A stretch of 64,000 bases of DNA from Erwinia amylovora (GCF_017161565.1 NZ_CP066796.1:1860001-1924000), one strand, 5' to 3'. Shown: positions 18,131 through 27,874, counted from the first letter of the stretch. Translations and numbers: made by a program. The notes: a model not told the origin generated them from the sequence alone.

Positions 18131-19504
18131 TTAGATTAAACCTTTTTTTATTTTTTCAGCGTCTGCAGACGTTGGTTTTTGAGTTTGAATTTTTTCTTTA
18201 TCGTATAACATCATTAATTCATCTGGAGCCAGAGTGGGTATTGTCTGACGAGACATAAGTAATATCTGTTTGTTAATGTCGGTTATTTTCTGCCAATCTA
18301 CCTGCTTTCCATCCAGCTGGTTAGCGAACACCTCAAGTGCCGGAGCAATCATCAGCTGAAGTACGCTAAGAGGAGACGAGCTGGGAAGCATAGTCAAAAC
18401 CTGAGTTAATACCGTGTCAACTTGTCCAGCGATATCGGCCAGATATTGACTGTTTTCATCGGGGGGGCACCCCAGATGCAGGGTATTCTGGTGATGTATA
18501 ACCTGTGACTCTTCTGCCAGGGCTTTCAGTGGGGAGCCAAGCGTTACACCAACCAGCCTGATAACATCGACCCACGATAAGACTTTGCGCTTATCAATAC
18601 ATGAGAAGTCATACAGCTTTTCAATTTTAACATGGGTGTTTTCTGAGGGTTTTGCGGTAGGCGGAGAACTGTCGCCTGCGCCGTTGTTATTAACATTCGG
18701 GGCAATAAAAAATCTCCTTTTATCAAATGGCTTAATTACGGGCCGCGAAGCCCCGCCCGAAGAATGGCTGGCGGCTGTCATACTGAAGGGAATGGTTGAG
18801 TTATTCGTTTGCTGTTCGGTCGCCGAACTGGAAAGGGCACCACTTACTTTATGATATTTTCGCTTCGGCTTAATTTTCACTCTATCCGGACTGTTTTGTG
18901 CTGGCGGTGATTCAGCAATGTGACGCCTGCCCAGCCCTGATCCCTCTCTGATACTTTTGAGGTGTAAATGCCCTTGCAGGAAATCTGTCAGCCGCGGGCC
19001 CGGTGTAGCAGTCGCTTTTTGTGAAGTACCCCAGGCTGGCGTGAAATCTTCTTTTCGGCCATCTCTGTTGACCTGTCTCAAATAAAAACCCGCGCCGGTC
19101 AATGCAGCAGCAGCACCCAGAGCGAGTCCGGCTATTCCCTTTAGTGTGAATGGAGGCGGTTTTGGCCAATCGGGTACGTTGAGAGATACACGGACTTCTT
19201 CTGCTTCAAGCTGAAGTTTTTTTCCTTGTAACATGACCTCCAGGGCTTCGCTTTCTGCGTGTGCGGCATCACCGCTCAAGGGGTGCCAGTTTACTAACGT
19301 TTCCAGTACGCCAACGGAAACTTCTTTAACAAAGCATCGGTAAGATCGGGGTGAAAATGTCTCAACTTCGCTCCTGGCTGACTCAACCATATCGGTCAGG
19401 GAGCAGTTTTTATCGTCTTTGGCAAATTGTGCCAGATTGGCAGAGAGATCAGCACCCGGTGGAAATGTCTCCAGAGCAGAGACCTCTTCATTTATGTTTA
19501 CCAT
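18131..19504 (-). CDS. Proximal part of the same unknown large protein (457 codons)
   Basis: The family is not recognised. The first 120 residues are acidic and helical and include Cys34 and Cys57. Residues about 122-142 form a hydrophobic glycine/alanine helix (GIAGLALGAAAALTGAGFYL), compatible with one membrane span or a translocation helix. Residues 150-290 are low-complexity, basic and Ser/Pro/Asn-rich. Residues 290-455 are again helical. The N-terminus has no Sec or Tat signal. The frame ends at TAA 18131-18133, just after the heptamer A AAA AAA, and the -1 frame continues into the 835-codon ORF with no gap. The unit probably starts here (ATG at 19504, GAGG upstream) and makes either this short product or a fusion of about 1,300 residues. 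Confidence 0.55.
   Translation of the reverse strand: MVNINEEVSALETFPPGADLSANLAQFAKDDKNCSLTDMVESARSEVETFSPRSYRCFVKEVSVGVLETLVNWHPLSGDAAHAESEALEVMLQGKKLQLEAEEVRVSLNVPDWPKPPPFTLKGIAGLALGAAAALTGAGFYLRQVNRDGRKEDFTPAWGTSQKATATPGPRLTDFLQGHLHLKSIREGSGLGRRHIAESPPAQNSPDRVKIKPKRKYHKVSGALSSSATEQQTNNSTIPFSMTAASHSSGGASRPVIKPFDKRRFFIAPNVNNNGAGDSSPPTAKPSENTHVKIEKLYDFSCIDKRKVLSWVDVIRLVGVTLGSPLKALAEESQVIHHQNTLHLGCPPDENSQYLADIAGQVDTVLTQVLTMLPSSSPLSVLQLMIAPALEVFANQLDGKQVDWQKITDINKQILLMSRQTIPTLAPDELMMLYDKEKIQTQKPTSADAEKIKKGLI
18143..18149 (-). other. In-phase A AAA AAA slippery heptamer / homopolymer
   Basis: On the minus strand the upstream frame reads ATA AAA AAA GGT. The seven A residues form the classical X XXY YYZ heptamer in the correct phase for -1 slippage. 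After slipping, reading continues as AGG TTT AAT CTA and stays open for the whole downstream ORF. A second A6 run precedes it (plus-strand 18151-18156). Programmed frameshifting, slipped-strand phase variation, a recent one-base mutation or a sequencing error would all look like this. Confidence 0.55.
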
Positions 19505-19738
19505 AATGACCTCAGTTGATGGGGGAATATCATTTTGAAAAGGGAGTGGGATGATAGTGAAGATGTAGCGTATTGAATAAAAAAATAAAAATAGTAGATT
19601 TGGCTGGGAGTTGGTGACCAGTGAGGTGGATACTGGCCTTCAGGTATCTGGCCCGGCAGGATGAAAACGGGCGCTGACCCGTCGCCCGTCGATAGTTACG
19701 CCCTGCTACTGGGTGAGCGCTCGGTTAATTTAATTCTC

Positions 19739-21376
19739 TCAGAACGCGACCCAATCGTCGCCAGATGGCTTAGCAACCATAGCTTTGGGTACGTTGACCG
19801 CTATTTGCCTCGCCAGCGGCCGTGCCTTGGTTACTTCGGTTGCAGATAAGCGGAACCTGGCGACGGAAAGAGTCAGTTCTTCGGTCTGCCGTTCTAACGC
19901 GCTGGCGGCTGAAGATACCTGCTCAACCAGTGCGGCGTTCTGTTGGGTTACGCTGTCCATTTCTGAAACTGCACTGGCTACCTGATCGATACCCTTACTT
20001 TGTTCCTCAGATGCGCACGAGATCTGCTTCATTATCTCGGTGACTTCATTAACTGACTGCATAATATCCTGCATGTTGCTGCCCGCCTGGCCCACCAGTT
20101 TCGAGCCATTTTCCACGCGGGCAACTGAATCGGCGATCAGGGTTTCGATCTCCCTGGCCGCTCCTGCGCTGCGCTGCGCCAGATTACGCACTTCGCTGGC
20201 GACCACGGCAAACCCACGCCCCTGCTCCCCGGCTCGCGCTGCCTCCACCGCAGCATTAAGCGCCAGGATATTAGTCTGGAACGCAATGCTGTTAATCACC
20301 GAGGTGATATCAGCTATTTTCTTCGAACTGTCAGCGATGCCCTCCATCGTACTCACCACTTCTGTCACCAGTTTGCCGCCTTTACCTGCCGTTAGCGACG
20401 CGTTGTCAGCTAATGTGCTGGCCTGACGTGCATGGTCAGCGTTGAGTTTTACCGTGGCGGTGAGTTGTTCCATGCTGGCAGCTGTCTGCTCCAGTGCTGA
20501 AGCCTGCTGCTCGGTACGCGATGACAGATCGTTGTTGCCGGTTGAGATTTCAGCCGCACCAAGGTGAATATTGTCGGTTCCACTACGAATTGAACTCACG
20601 GCTTCGCGCAGATTGTCCTGCATAGCCTGTACCAGCGGCACCAGTTGACCCACGCAGTTTCGGTTCATATATTGCAGCGGGTGAGTAAGATCACCCTCGG
20701 CAATCAAGCGGAAATGTTCGCGCAAAGTATTCAGCGGCCGCACCATCATCGCCATCAAATAGCGGTCGGTAAATATCAAAATGCCTATACCAAACAACAA
20801 TGCGATTATCAGCACAATTTTGGTGTGGCCGATCAGATCGTCACCGTTGCTGCGGGTTTGATCGAGTTTCATCGCAGCGGCGCTGTTGAACTTTTCCACG
20901 CTGGCACCGAAATCACGGCTCAATGCAGGGGTAACGCTACTGGCATGTAAGCGATATTCATCAAGGTTCTGTTGCCGGGCCAGCCGCATCTGCGGCGTGA
21001 CTCCATCTTCCAGCAACCTCTGCCAGCGTTCAATGACTGCTGAAGTGTATTGTGCATCCAGTTGCCCGGGTGACTGCGCTTTAAACTTTGCCAACAGGGC
21101 TGTCATGTTATCCAGCGCCTGCTGGGCCGCGGCCATATCCTGCTGTTTTTTTGAATCCGTAGCCCTTGAGAGGCGGGTAATAGCGCGGAAATATTGGTCG
21201 TTGCCTTGACTCAGGGTATTCATCTGGCTGATGAGATCACGGCCCACCGCATCGCCTTTACTCAACTGCCCCAGTGAATAGACGCTGAAAATGCTGACCG
21301 TCACCCACATCAGGCAGAACAGCCCCAGAATCCACAACAGGATGGCGCGGATGGTATAGTTTTTTAAGAAATTCAT
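19739..21376 (-). CDS. Methyl-accepting chemotaxis protein
   Basis: A 545-residue transmembrane chemoreceptor. It has a first membrane helix at residues about 11-33 (IRAILLWILGLFCLMWVTVSIFSV), a periplasmic four-helix-bundle sensor of about 150 residues, a second helix about 188-208 (IVLIIALLFGIGILIFT), a HAMP domain (LMAMMVRPLNTLREHFRLIAEGDL) and a cytoplasmic signalling coiled coil. The coiled coil has the hairpin tip FQTNILALNAAVEAARAGEQGRGFAVVASEVR. The chain ends in DDWVAF, which resembles the NWETF-type pentapeptide used to tether CheR/CheB, so this is a Tsr/Tar-like full receptor. The ligand is unknown. The start at 21376 is chosen because the upstream extension is not membrane-like. 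Monocistronic. Confidence 0.92.
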   Translation of the reverse strand: MNFLKNYTIRAILLWILGLFCLMWVTVSIFSVYSLGQLSKGDAVGRDLISQMNTLSQGNDQYFRAITRLSRATDSKKQQDMAAAQQALDNMTALLAKFKAQSPGQLDAQYTSAVIERWQRLLEDGVTPQMRLARQQNLDEYRLHASSVTPALSRDFGASVEKFNSAAAMKLDQTRSNGDDLIGHTKIVLIIALLFGIGILIFTDRYLMAMMVRPLNTLREHFRLIAEGDLTHPLQYMNRNCVGQLVPLVQAMQDNLREAVSSIRSGTDNIHLGAAEISTGNNDLSSRTEQQASALEQTAASMEQLTATVKLNADHARQASTLADNASLTAGKGGKLVTEVVSTMEGIADSSKKIADITSVINSIAFQTNILALNAAVEAARAGEQGRGFAVVASEVRNLAQRSAGAAREIETLIADSVARVENGSKLVGQAGSNMQDIMQSVNEVTEIMKQISCASEEQSKGIDQVASAVSEMDSVTQQNAALVEQVSSAASALERQTEELTLSVARFRLSATEVTKARPLARQIAVNVPKAMVAKPSGDDWVAF

Positions 21377-21571
21377 GGTGACTCCGTAGCCCGATGATAC
21401 CGAATAAGAAATTTTGTTATATAAGTGCTCTATCAACAGGGGTTATCGGCAGCATGGGCGGGAAAATTGAGTTATTTCTTATGTTAATAATGATATTTTT
21501 ACGCCGACTCAGGCAGTGCAAAGCTCATAACACTTCACCATAACTTTACAATCACAGCGTCATCACGGCTC

Positions 21572-23098
21572 TTAGTGGCTCAGTTGGACCAGGGCTTTCA
21601 TCAAAATGCGAAAAACCCGCATTCTGTGGCGCATAAAGCGTTTTTCAATCGCGATATCAGCCAGACCGTTACAACCAAAACGCAGAGTTTGGTCGGTAGA
21701 AGAGTGACAGGCGGGCCAGTCAATTTCACCGCTGATCGCGTGGGTACCGGGCGTTGCTTCGCGCGCAAAGTTAAGCCAGTATTCGCTGACGCGTTCGGCA
21801 AACTCTTCATCGCCGAGGGTAAACGGTCGCCCGGTCTCTTCCGCCGTGAACTGGCCGAGCGTATTTAGCACGTAGGGAATTTCATTACCGTGCCAGGTGC
21901 CATGACGGTAAATATCACGTGAATTTTCAGAAACATAATCAAAATAGTAACGCCAGCACGGCACGGCGATGCGCTGCTGCGCGCGTGAGACGATATACCC
22001 CATGATGGTAAAGGACATATCGCGCGCCACCCGCCGCCCCAGTTCGGCATCGTTGCTAACGCCGCGATATAACCATTTGATCATCTGCAGCATCAGCGGA
22101 TGCTTTTTGCGCATTTCCGCAATCGACCGTGCCGCATCAACGCCAAAGAATTCTAATACGCTGGCTTCGTCACTGTTACTGCCAATGATGAGCGGCAGAG
22201 GATGTTGCCTGCCGGCCGTAAACACATCGAGCATTGGAACCGGAAGTACGCGATCGCCAGAGATCGCCACCGGCCCGCAACTCAGGGAGTGATCCAGCGG
22301 CAAGAATGCTTCGGCAGGAAGGTCACGTAACTGAGCTGCCGTAGCAGCCGGCAGATTGAAATGGCCAGCCAACTTTTGCCCTTTCTGCAACGCGGCGGCG
22401 CGGGGTACATCAGGTAATGTGTAAGCACTCTGCACAATCCCTTTGTGAAATAATCCCTGTGCCAGCGGTGATGTAAAGAGTGAGAGTACGCTGCGTGCAC
22501 CTGCCGATTCCCCCATCAGAGTGACGTTATGCGCATTACCGCCAAATGCGTGAATGTTACGCTGTACCCAATGCAGGGCGGCGATTTGATCGAGCAAAGC
22601 AAAGTTATTGATTTCCTCGCCTTGAGGATATTCTTTGTCCAGCGCCGGATGGGCAAAGAAACCAAAATGCCCAAGACGGTAATTCAGGGTGACGACGATG
22701 GCACCACGCTGCGCTAAAGGCGCGCCGCTATAAGGGGTTAACCCCCCTGAACCGATGGTGTAAGCCCCACCGTGGATCCACACCATAACGGGTAGCGGCC
22801 GTGAAGGGGTAATATCTGGCGTCCAGACATTGAGATACAGGCAATCTTCGCTTAGTTCACCCGGGTCACCACCGCCCATTGCCATACAGTCGTCACGGTT
22901 CTGCCAGCAGGCTGGTCCCCATTTGCCGGCGTCTCTTTCTCCGGACCAGGGCTTGACCGGATGTGGGGCTTTCCAGCGCAGTTCCCCGACAGGAGGAGCC
23001 GCATAGGGGATCCCTTTAAAAACGAAAACACCTTCTGCCTCGTTGCCGCGCAGAATGCCTTCGGCTGTCACAATACGTAATCGTTGATCGTTTCTCAT
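21572..23098 (-). CDS. Type-B carboxylesterase
   Basis: A 508-residue alpha/beta-hydrolase of the carboxylesterase type-B family (PnbA/para-nitrobenzyl-esterase-like). The oxyanion-hole segment is VWIHGGAYTIGSG, and the nucleophile elbow GESAG lies in VTLMGESAGARSVLSL. The acidic residue is probably in IGSNSDEASVLEFFG and the histidine in YRHGTWHGNEIPY. The N-terminus has the standard GILRGNEAEGVFVFKGIPYAAPPVGELRWKAP pattern (given here as a family-typical block, residues about 13-44). No signal peptide, so cytosolic. It follows the MFS gene by 102 bases in the same direction, suggesting an operon that imports and hydrolyses an ester, perhaps a plant phenolic or aromatic ester. Confidence 0.88.
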   Translation of the reverse strand: MRNDQRLRIVTAEGILRGNEAEGVFVFKGIPYAAPPVGELRWKAPHPVKPWSGERDAGKWGPACWQNRDDCMAMGGGDPGELSEDCLYLNVWTPDITPSRPLPVMVWIHGGAYTIGSGGLTPYSGAPLAQRGAIVVTLNYRLGHFGFFAHPALDKEYPQGEEINNFALLDQIAALHWVQRNIHAFGGNAHNVTLMGESAGARSVLSLFTSPLAQGLFHKGIVQSAYTLPDVPRAAALQKGQKLAGHFNLPAATAAQLRDLPAEAFLPLDHSLSCGPVAISGDRVLPVPMLDVFTAGRQHPLPLIIGSNSDEASVLEFFGVDAARSIAEMRKKHPLMLQMIKWLYRGVSNDAELGRRVARDMSFTIMGYIVSRAQQRIAVPCWRYYFDYVSENSRDIYRHGTWHGNEIPYVLNTLGQFTAEETGRPFTLGDEEFAERVSEYWLNFAREATPGTHAISGEIDWPACHSSTDQTLRFGCNGLADIAIEKRFMRHRMRVFRILMKALVQLSH

Positions 23099-23200
23099 TT
23101 GCTTATCTACGCCGAAGTAAGTGAATGGTCAGTCTGTCGGCTAAATCATTGGCCAGGCAAGGTCGTCGTCGTATGCAGCCTGAACGCGTTTGCAGAACAA

Positions 23201-24529
23201 TCAGGCCCGGTCGCGCTGCAAATCAAAGCGATACTTGGCGACCAGCATCAGCGTGGTCAATACAGCCGGAATAGCGAGGAAGGAAAAGACATCGGTGATA
23301 TTCCAGCCCAACGACAGCATCTGCGCCCCGGCAAAAGCACTGAGGATGGCCCCAACCCGGCCCACGCCGTGCATCCAGCTGGAGCCGGTAGCGCGGGCAT
23401 GCGTAGGATAGAAACTGGCAGAAAGCGCATTCATCCCGGTATTCGCTCCATTCAGGCAAAAGCCACTGCAAAAGGCGATGGAACTCAGCATCAGCGTATC
23501 CGCAGGCGCGTAGCCAATGCAGACGGTCGCTATTGCCCCGCTAAAATAGATGCCGGCCAGCGCAAGGTTAGCGTTGAAGCGGTCCATCATCCAGCCGGCG
23601 AAAAGAGAGCCTAGCGTACCGCCCGCCTGATAAACAGCAGTGACCAGCGCTGCCTGGCTGACGGTCATGCCGATGTCCTTGACCAGTGACGGCAACCAGG
23701 AGCCAATCAGATATACCAGGAACAGCCCCATGAAGTAACTTCCCCACAGCATCACGCTGCCAAAAAGATAGCGACGGGAAAGCACCACTTTGATTGCGCC
23801 TTCACCTGCTGCCAGCTCATTGCGGGTAAACACCGTTGAATCAGAAATAATGCCCGGATGCATCTTTTCAACAATTTGGCGGATTTGCCCGGTGGGCGCA
23901 TTACGGGCAATCATAAACCGAACTGACTCCGGCAAACAGCGTAGCAACAAGGGTACCAACAGCAATGGCAAAACCCCGCCCATTATCAACACCGCATTCC
24001 AGCCGTAATGGGGTATCAGCCATGATGCGGCAAATCCGCCGCTGGCTGCTCCGAAGGTGAAACCACAAAACACAACGGTGACCAAAAATGCACGTTTACG
24101 CTCCGGCGCATATTCGGCAACCAGCGTGCCGACATTTGGCATTGCAGCGCCCAGCCCCAGCCCGGTCATGAAGCGCAGGAACATCATTTGATCAAGATTC
24201 TGAGAAAATGCGGTTCCCAACGTGCACAAAGCGAAGCCGCACACGCTGTAGATAATTATCAGGCGGCGGCCAAAACGGTCAGCCAGTGGGCCGGCAAGCA
24301 TTGCACCCAATGCAAGGCCAATAAGTGCGGCGCTGATCACCGCTCCCAGCTGATGATTAGTCACCCCCCACGCGCTCTTCAGGGCGGGCGCGATGAACCC
24401 CATCATCGCGATATCCATGCCGTCCATAGCGACGACGGCGAAACTCATGGCGATGATGCGTTTTTGATAACTGCTCAACGTTTGCTGATTGATTAACGCT
24501 CGGATGTCAATGGCTGCGGTACTCTCCAC
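23201..24529 (-). CDS. MFS transporter of the aromatic acid:H+ symporter (AAHS) family
   Basis: A 442-residue carrier with twelve predicted helices. The DGMDIAMMGFIAPAL motif in helix 1 contains the D-G-x-D pattern of PcaK/MhpT/BenK carriers. GPLADRFGRRLIII between helices 2 and 3 is the canonical MFS loop, and GAAMPNVGTLVAEYAPERKRA follows. Members import 4-hydroxybenzoate, benzoate, 3-phenylpropionates or related compounds with protons. First gene of a probable operon with the carboxylesterase. No ring-cleavage genes are in the window, so the substrate is uncertain. Confidence 0.87.
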   Translation of the reverse strand: MESTAAIDIRALINQQTLSSYQKRIIAMSFAVVAMDGMDIAMMGFIAPALKSAWGVTNHQLGAVISAALIGLALGAMLAGPLADRFGRRLIIIYSVCGFALCTLGTAFSQNLDQMMFLRFMTGLGLGAAMPNVGTLVAEYAPERKRAFLVTVVFCGFTFGAASGGFAASWLIPHYGWNAVLIMGGVLPLLLVPLLLRCLPESVRFMIARNAPTGQIRQIVEKMHPGIISDSTVFTRNELAAGEGAIKVVLSRRYLFGSVMLWGSYFMGLFLVYLIGSWLPSLVKDIGMTVSQAALVTAVYQAGGTLGSLFAGWMMDRFNANLALAGIYFSGAIATVCIGYAPADTLMLSSIAFCSGFCLNGANTGMNALSASFYPTHARATGSSWMHGVGRVGAILSAFAGAQMLSLGWNITDVFSFLAIPAVLTTLMLVAKYRFDLQRDRA

Positions 24530-25024
24530 TTCAGGCTCCCTAACTGGCCAGTGTCAGCGGATTCAGGTTGACCGATCGTCGGCACTGACGAAAAAAAAGT
24601 GACCAACATCATAACGGATTGTTATAAATTTCTCTTGAGAATTAACGGTACTTTGTTCATAAAAAGGAAATATTTCAGCTGGGCTGTTGTGCGCTCAGAT
24701 GATCCTGATGGCCTGCAATTAGTGCAACTTCAGTTGCGGGACGGTTATTGATCAGCAACATCTGCAGCCCGCGTCAGGGGTGGGTGTTTACAAAGGAACA
24801 GATTTTGGTAAATGGAGTTATCACTAACCTAAGCGATCCCGGTGACAGCAGTAAAAAGATATGCATCAAATGCCGTAACCTGCTACTTCTGCCCGGGAAG
24901 GCAGAGGCTCAGTGAAAGCCCCTTAAAGTTTATCCGATTGATATCGGGGGAGATGCTGAAACTCGGCAGTCAGGATCTGAAACAGAGATCGGAGATGCCC
25001 TTCATCATCACCCTGAATGAGAAT
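24530..25024. other. Intergenic, no gene recognised
   Basis: About 495 bases between the MFS transporter start and the end of the acyltransferase gene. Only short open frames without family features occur. It should contain the MFS promoter; I see no clear operator. Confidence 0.6.
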
Positions 25025-26068
25025 TTAAAGCGTGATGATTTTTCTTGTAAATTTTGACTTGCGCAGCAGGACGCACAAGATATACGAAAGGGCGAAGGAG
25101 AATAAAGAGTAGATCACTATGTATATATAGTTATTTGTCCCGCCAATCATTTCCCTAATCGAATTGTGAATAAAATCGCTGTGCACTTCTACAACGAAAA
25201 TATTGTGCACCAGATAAATGCCAAGTACGTTTTTACTGATATCGTCAACCACGGCAGGTATTCTGCTGATATTTATATTCACCATAAACAAGAACAGGCA
25301 AACGGATGAAGTCAGCAGCAGTATATTGTAGAACTTGCCATAAAAAAAGACCATGCCGGTACGGAATGAGATTAGCGACAAGGCTGTAAATGATCCAACA
25401 GAAATGAGCAAAAGCATGATGTGAGTTAAGGAAAAAGACCTGATTTTTGGCTTAACCAAAGCCAAATAACCCCCTATCAGGAAGCTGATTAAACCTTCGG
25501 ACTGAAACGGCAGCAGGATATTAAAGGGGATTGACTTAAATGAAAATTCATAATCTGTTAATGCGTTGAATAAGGTAAGATTGGCAACGACCACCATGAT
25601 AATAAGTACCTGCAAAATTCCTTTTGCGTTATCTTCACTGAAAGCGCAGCGTAGTAAAGGCGTCAAGATATAGAGAGCGGTAATTGAGAAGATAAACCAA
25701 AGGTGAGTGGCATCGGACAAATTGCCGCTGACATTAACGTATTGCAGGAAAATGACATTTTCAACAGCAGTGAACTGACTGATCAGGTAAGTATCATACA
25801 GATAGTAAAAGATTATCCAAAACAGTAAAATCGTCATTAACCTCCTGACCTTGTTAAGGATGTAACCTGTCTGATCCTCATGCTTATTGCTGAGCAAAAA
25901 GTAGCCGCTGCAGATAAAAAACACCACCACGCCCCACTGCCCTGATTGCCTGAAAAAGTACAAGAACACATCTTGTTCATTACCGGATAAAAAAAACAGC
26001 GTGACGTGAGAGATGATCACAAAAAATATAGCGAGGATCTTTAACAAATCTATAGCCAATATGCGCAT
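25025..26068 (-). CDS. Membrane acyltransferase 3 family protein (OafA/WecH-like)
   Basis: A 347-residue integral membrane protein with about ten helices. The N-terminal block MRILAIDLLKILAIFFVIISH carries the histidine that marks acyltransferase-3 enzymes, followed by GVVVFFICSGYFLL with the usual glycine-rich segment after helix 2. Such proteins transfer acetyl or other acyl groups to surface glycans such as O-antigen, exopolysaccharide or enterobacterial common antigen. The gene is markedly AT-rich compared with the backbone and stands alone between large non-coding stretches, so horizontal gain is likely. The acceptor cannot be told from sequence. Confidence 0.8.
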   Translation of the reverse strand: MRILAIDLLKILAIFFVIISHVTLFFLSGNEQDVFLYFFRQSGQWGVVVFFICSGYFLLSNKHEDQTGYILNKVRRLMTILLFWIIFYYLYDTYLISQFTAVENVIFLQYVNVSGNLSDATHLWFIFSITALYILTPLLRCAFSEDNAKGILQVLIIMVVVANLTLFNALTDYEFSFKSIPFNILLPFQSEGLISFLIGGYLALVKPKIRSFSLTHIMLLLISVGSFTALSLISFRTGMVFFYGKFYNILLLTSSVCLFLFMVNINISRIPAVVDDISKNVLGIYLVHNIFVVEVHSDFIHNSIREMIGGTNNYIYIVIYSLFSFALSYILCVLLRKSKFTRKIITL

Positions 26069-26723
26069 TTCCTTGCCTTTTTAATAGATTGAGTTATATA
26101 GCTAAATTACCCTCTGTTGCCTTGGGGTATTTTATTATTTGCCGTCTCTTCCCGTCCGGGAACATCCGCTTTATGCACTATGAGATAACCGTCAAATTTA
26201 TTGACAACTGAAACTGTCAGGCATGTATGCTTTAGCCAGTCAATAGTACGACAAAGATTATCACCAATCAGCAATGTGGCCAGATTATAGCCTTAAGCAT
26301 TATTAAATCCCATCAATTTTTGTTATGTATATAATCAATCTTGTTTATCCTCATTGTTAATGCTCACGGCCGCCAGGGCTATGATCTTGCGCAAGGCCCT
26401 CTCTGTTGCTGTTGCCAGCTTTTAAACAGTTCCCGACGTACCGGGAATTAACGTCAGTCAGGGATGTTTTTTGATACAAACCATCTCAAATTAATAAGGT
26501 AAATTTACTACAATAAGGAAAATGGGCCGCGTGAAGAAAGGAAAGTTATTTAATTCTGAAAAATACGTCAACAGGCTAAAGCGGCTTTCACGGCCCCCTG
26601 TTTCTGCCAGTAAAAATCCCTGTGGCTATTGCTGCGCTGCTCCGTACCCGGCCCCGGAGTCTTGCGGCCCCGGTCATGTCATGCGTTGTTACTCTCTGCC
26701 TCTTATGCCACGAGGCCTGATAA
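26069..26723. other. Intergenic, no intact gene
   Basis: About 655 bases, AT-rich on the left. No frame here has recognisable protein features. It precedes a degraded GH32 gene and may contain its old promoter. Confidence 0.55.
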
Positions 26724-27260
26724 ATGATCAACCGACGTAATTTTATTATTAGCTCAGTATGCCTGAGTACCGGAGCAGCTTTTGCCTGTTCCCGCAATGT
26801 ACCAGTAAAATCGGGTGCCGTGAGTTATCGCCTGCAAACGCACTATGCCCCGATAACCGGGTTTATCAATGATCCTGACGGATTTGTGTTTTACCACGGT
26901 GAATATCACCTTCTCCAACGATCAGGGTTAAAAGCTTGAAGCCGGCCGGGACAGTGGGCCTTTTGGCGGGGTTTTATCGATCGATATTCGATGTCAGGCT
27001 TTCGGCATCGTTACTTCACCGATCGCTTTTCATGCGCGTTCCCCCCTGGGACCGGGAATACGGATATGCATTTGGTGGGGGGTCGCGCGTTGCTGGAGCT
27101 GATCGCCAACGAAGGCGCGGCCTCAGGTACAGCGCTGTACTTCACGGCGATGCCCTTCGACCACATTACGTTGCTGGTCGACGACGGCGAGTCAGTCCTG
27201 CACGAATTAAATATCAGGACGTTACGTACCGTGTCCGGATCAGCTAAAGTGACAACGTAG
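26724..27260 (+). pseudogene. Remnant of a GH32 levanase/sucrase-type glycosidase
   Basis: The first part (26724-26939) starts with a Tat/lipoprotein-like signal (NRRNFIISSVCLSTGAAFACS) and then reads FINDPDGFVFYHGEYHLLQ. This is the catalytic N-terminal motif of glycoside hydrolase family 32, corresponding to W-x-N-D-P-N-G. After a break it continues in another frame (about 26970-27260) with a beta-sandwich-like C-terminus (GRALLELIANEGA, LLVDDGESVLHELNIRTL). An intact enzyme needs about 450-520 residues and only about 150 remain, so the catalytic core has been deleted and the frame shifted. The living gene would have cut levan, inulin or sucrose outside the cytoplasm. Confidence 0.75.
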
Positions 27261-27319
27261 CTTTCCTGAGCGTGGCGCCAGCACTGCGGTCAGGTTGCGT
27301 CAACAAACCGCTGAAGCGA

Positions 27320-27874
27320 TCAACGGCTGCGCTTTGCATGCCTTTCCCGATTGTCGAGGCGCGCCGATTCGCTTTTGCGCAGACCGACATAGCAGGCCCC
27401 ACTGCCCCCGTCCCGTTCCCGGGCGCTGCAAAATGCCTGGACCTCAGCAAACTGCGGCAGCCAGCGCATCAGATAGCTGCGTATGATATTTGCATGGGAT
27501 TGCTCATTACGCCCTTTACCATGAATAATCAGCACATTGCGCAAATTATCGTTGGCGGCCTGCAGCAAAAACAGATACAACGACTGACGACACTGTTCCA
27601 CCGGCAGCCGAATCAGGTTAAGCGTGGCGCCAGCCGGATATTTGCCCTGACACAGTTTATCCACCACCCCTTGTTGTATGCCTTCTGCTTTATACTCCAG
27701 CGGGCTGGACAGGGGAATAACATCCAGCAGCCCACAGGTGAAAGGATTGTCCCATTGACAATCTTGCACGCGCGGCATCCTGGCTACAGGTTCCTTAAGC
27801 CATAGCGTATCGGCACAGTTCTTCAATGGCTTGACGTCTTCCATTGCGGCTTTAAACAAATTCTGCTCATTCAT
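27320..27874 (-). CDS. smrA: Smr-domain DNA endonuclease SmrA
   Basis: A 184-residue protein like E. coli YdaL/SmrA: an N-terminal family region (MNEQNLFKAAMEDVKPLK...DTLWLK) and a C-terminal Smr domain with the DLHG-like strand replaced by TLNLIRLPVEQCRQSL, followed by NVLIIHGKGRN and ACYVGLRK. Smr domains nick or cleave nucleic acid, and the E. coli protein has nicking activity in vitro. The start at 27874 is chosen because it begins the family sequence; the 34 codons upstream look non-coding. The location near fnr and uspE agrees with enterobacterial synteny. Confidence 0.88.
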   Translation of the reverse strand: MNEQNLFKAAMEDVKPLKNCADTLWLKEPVARMPRVQDCQWDNPFTCGLLDVIPLSSPLEYKAEGIQQGVVDKLCQGKYPAGATLNLIRLPVEQCRQSLYLFLLQAANDNLRNVLIIHGKGRNEQSHANIIRSYLMRWLPQFAEVQAFCSARERDGGSGACYVGLRKSESARLDNRERHAKRSR

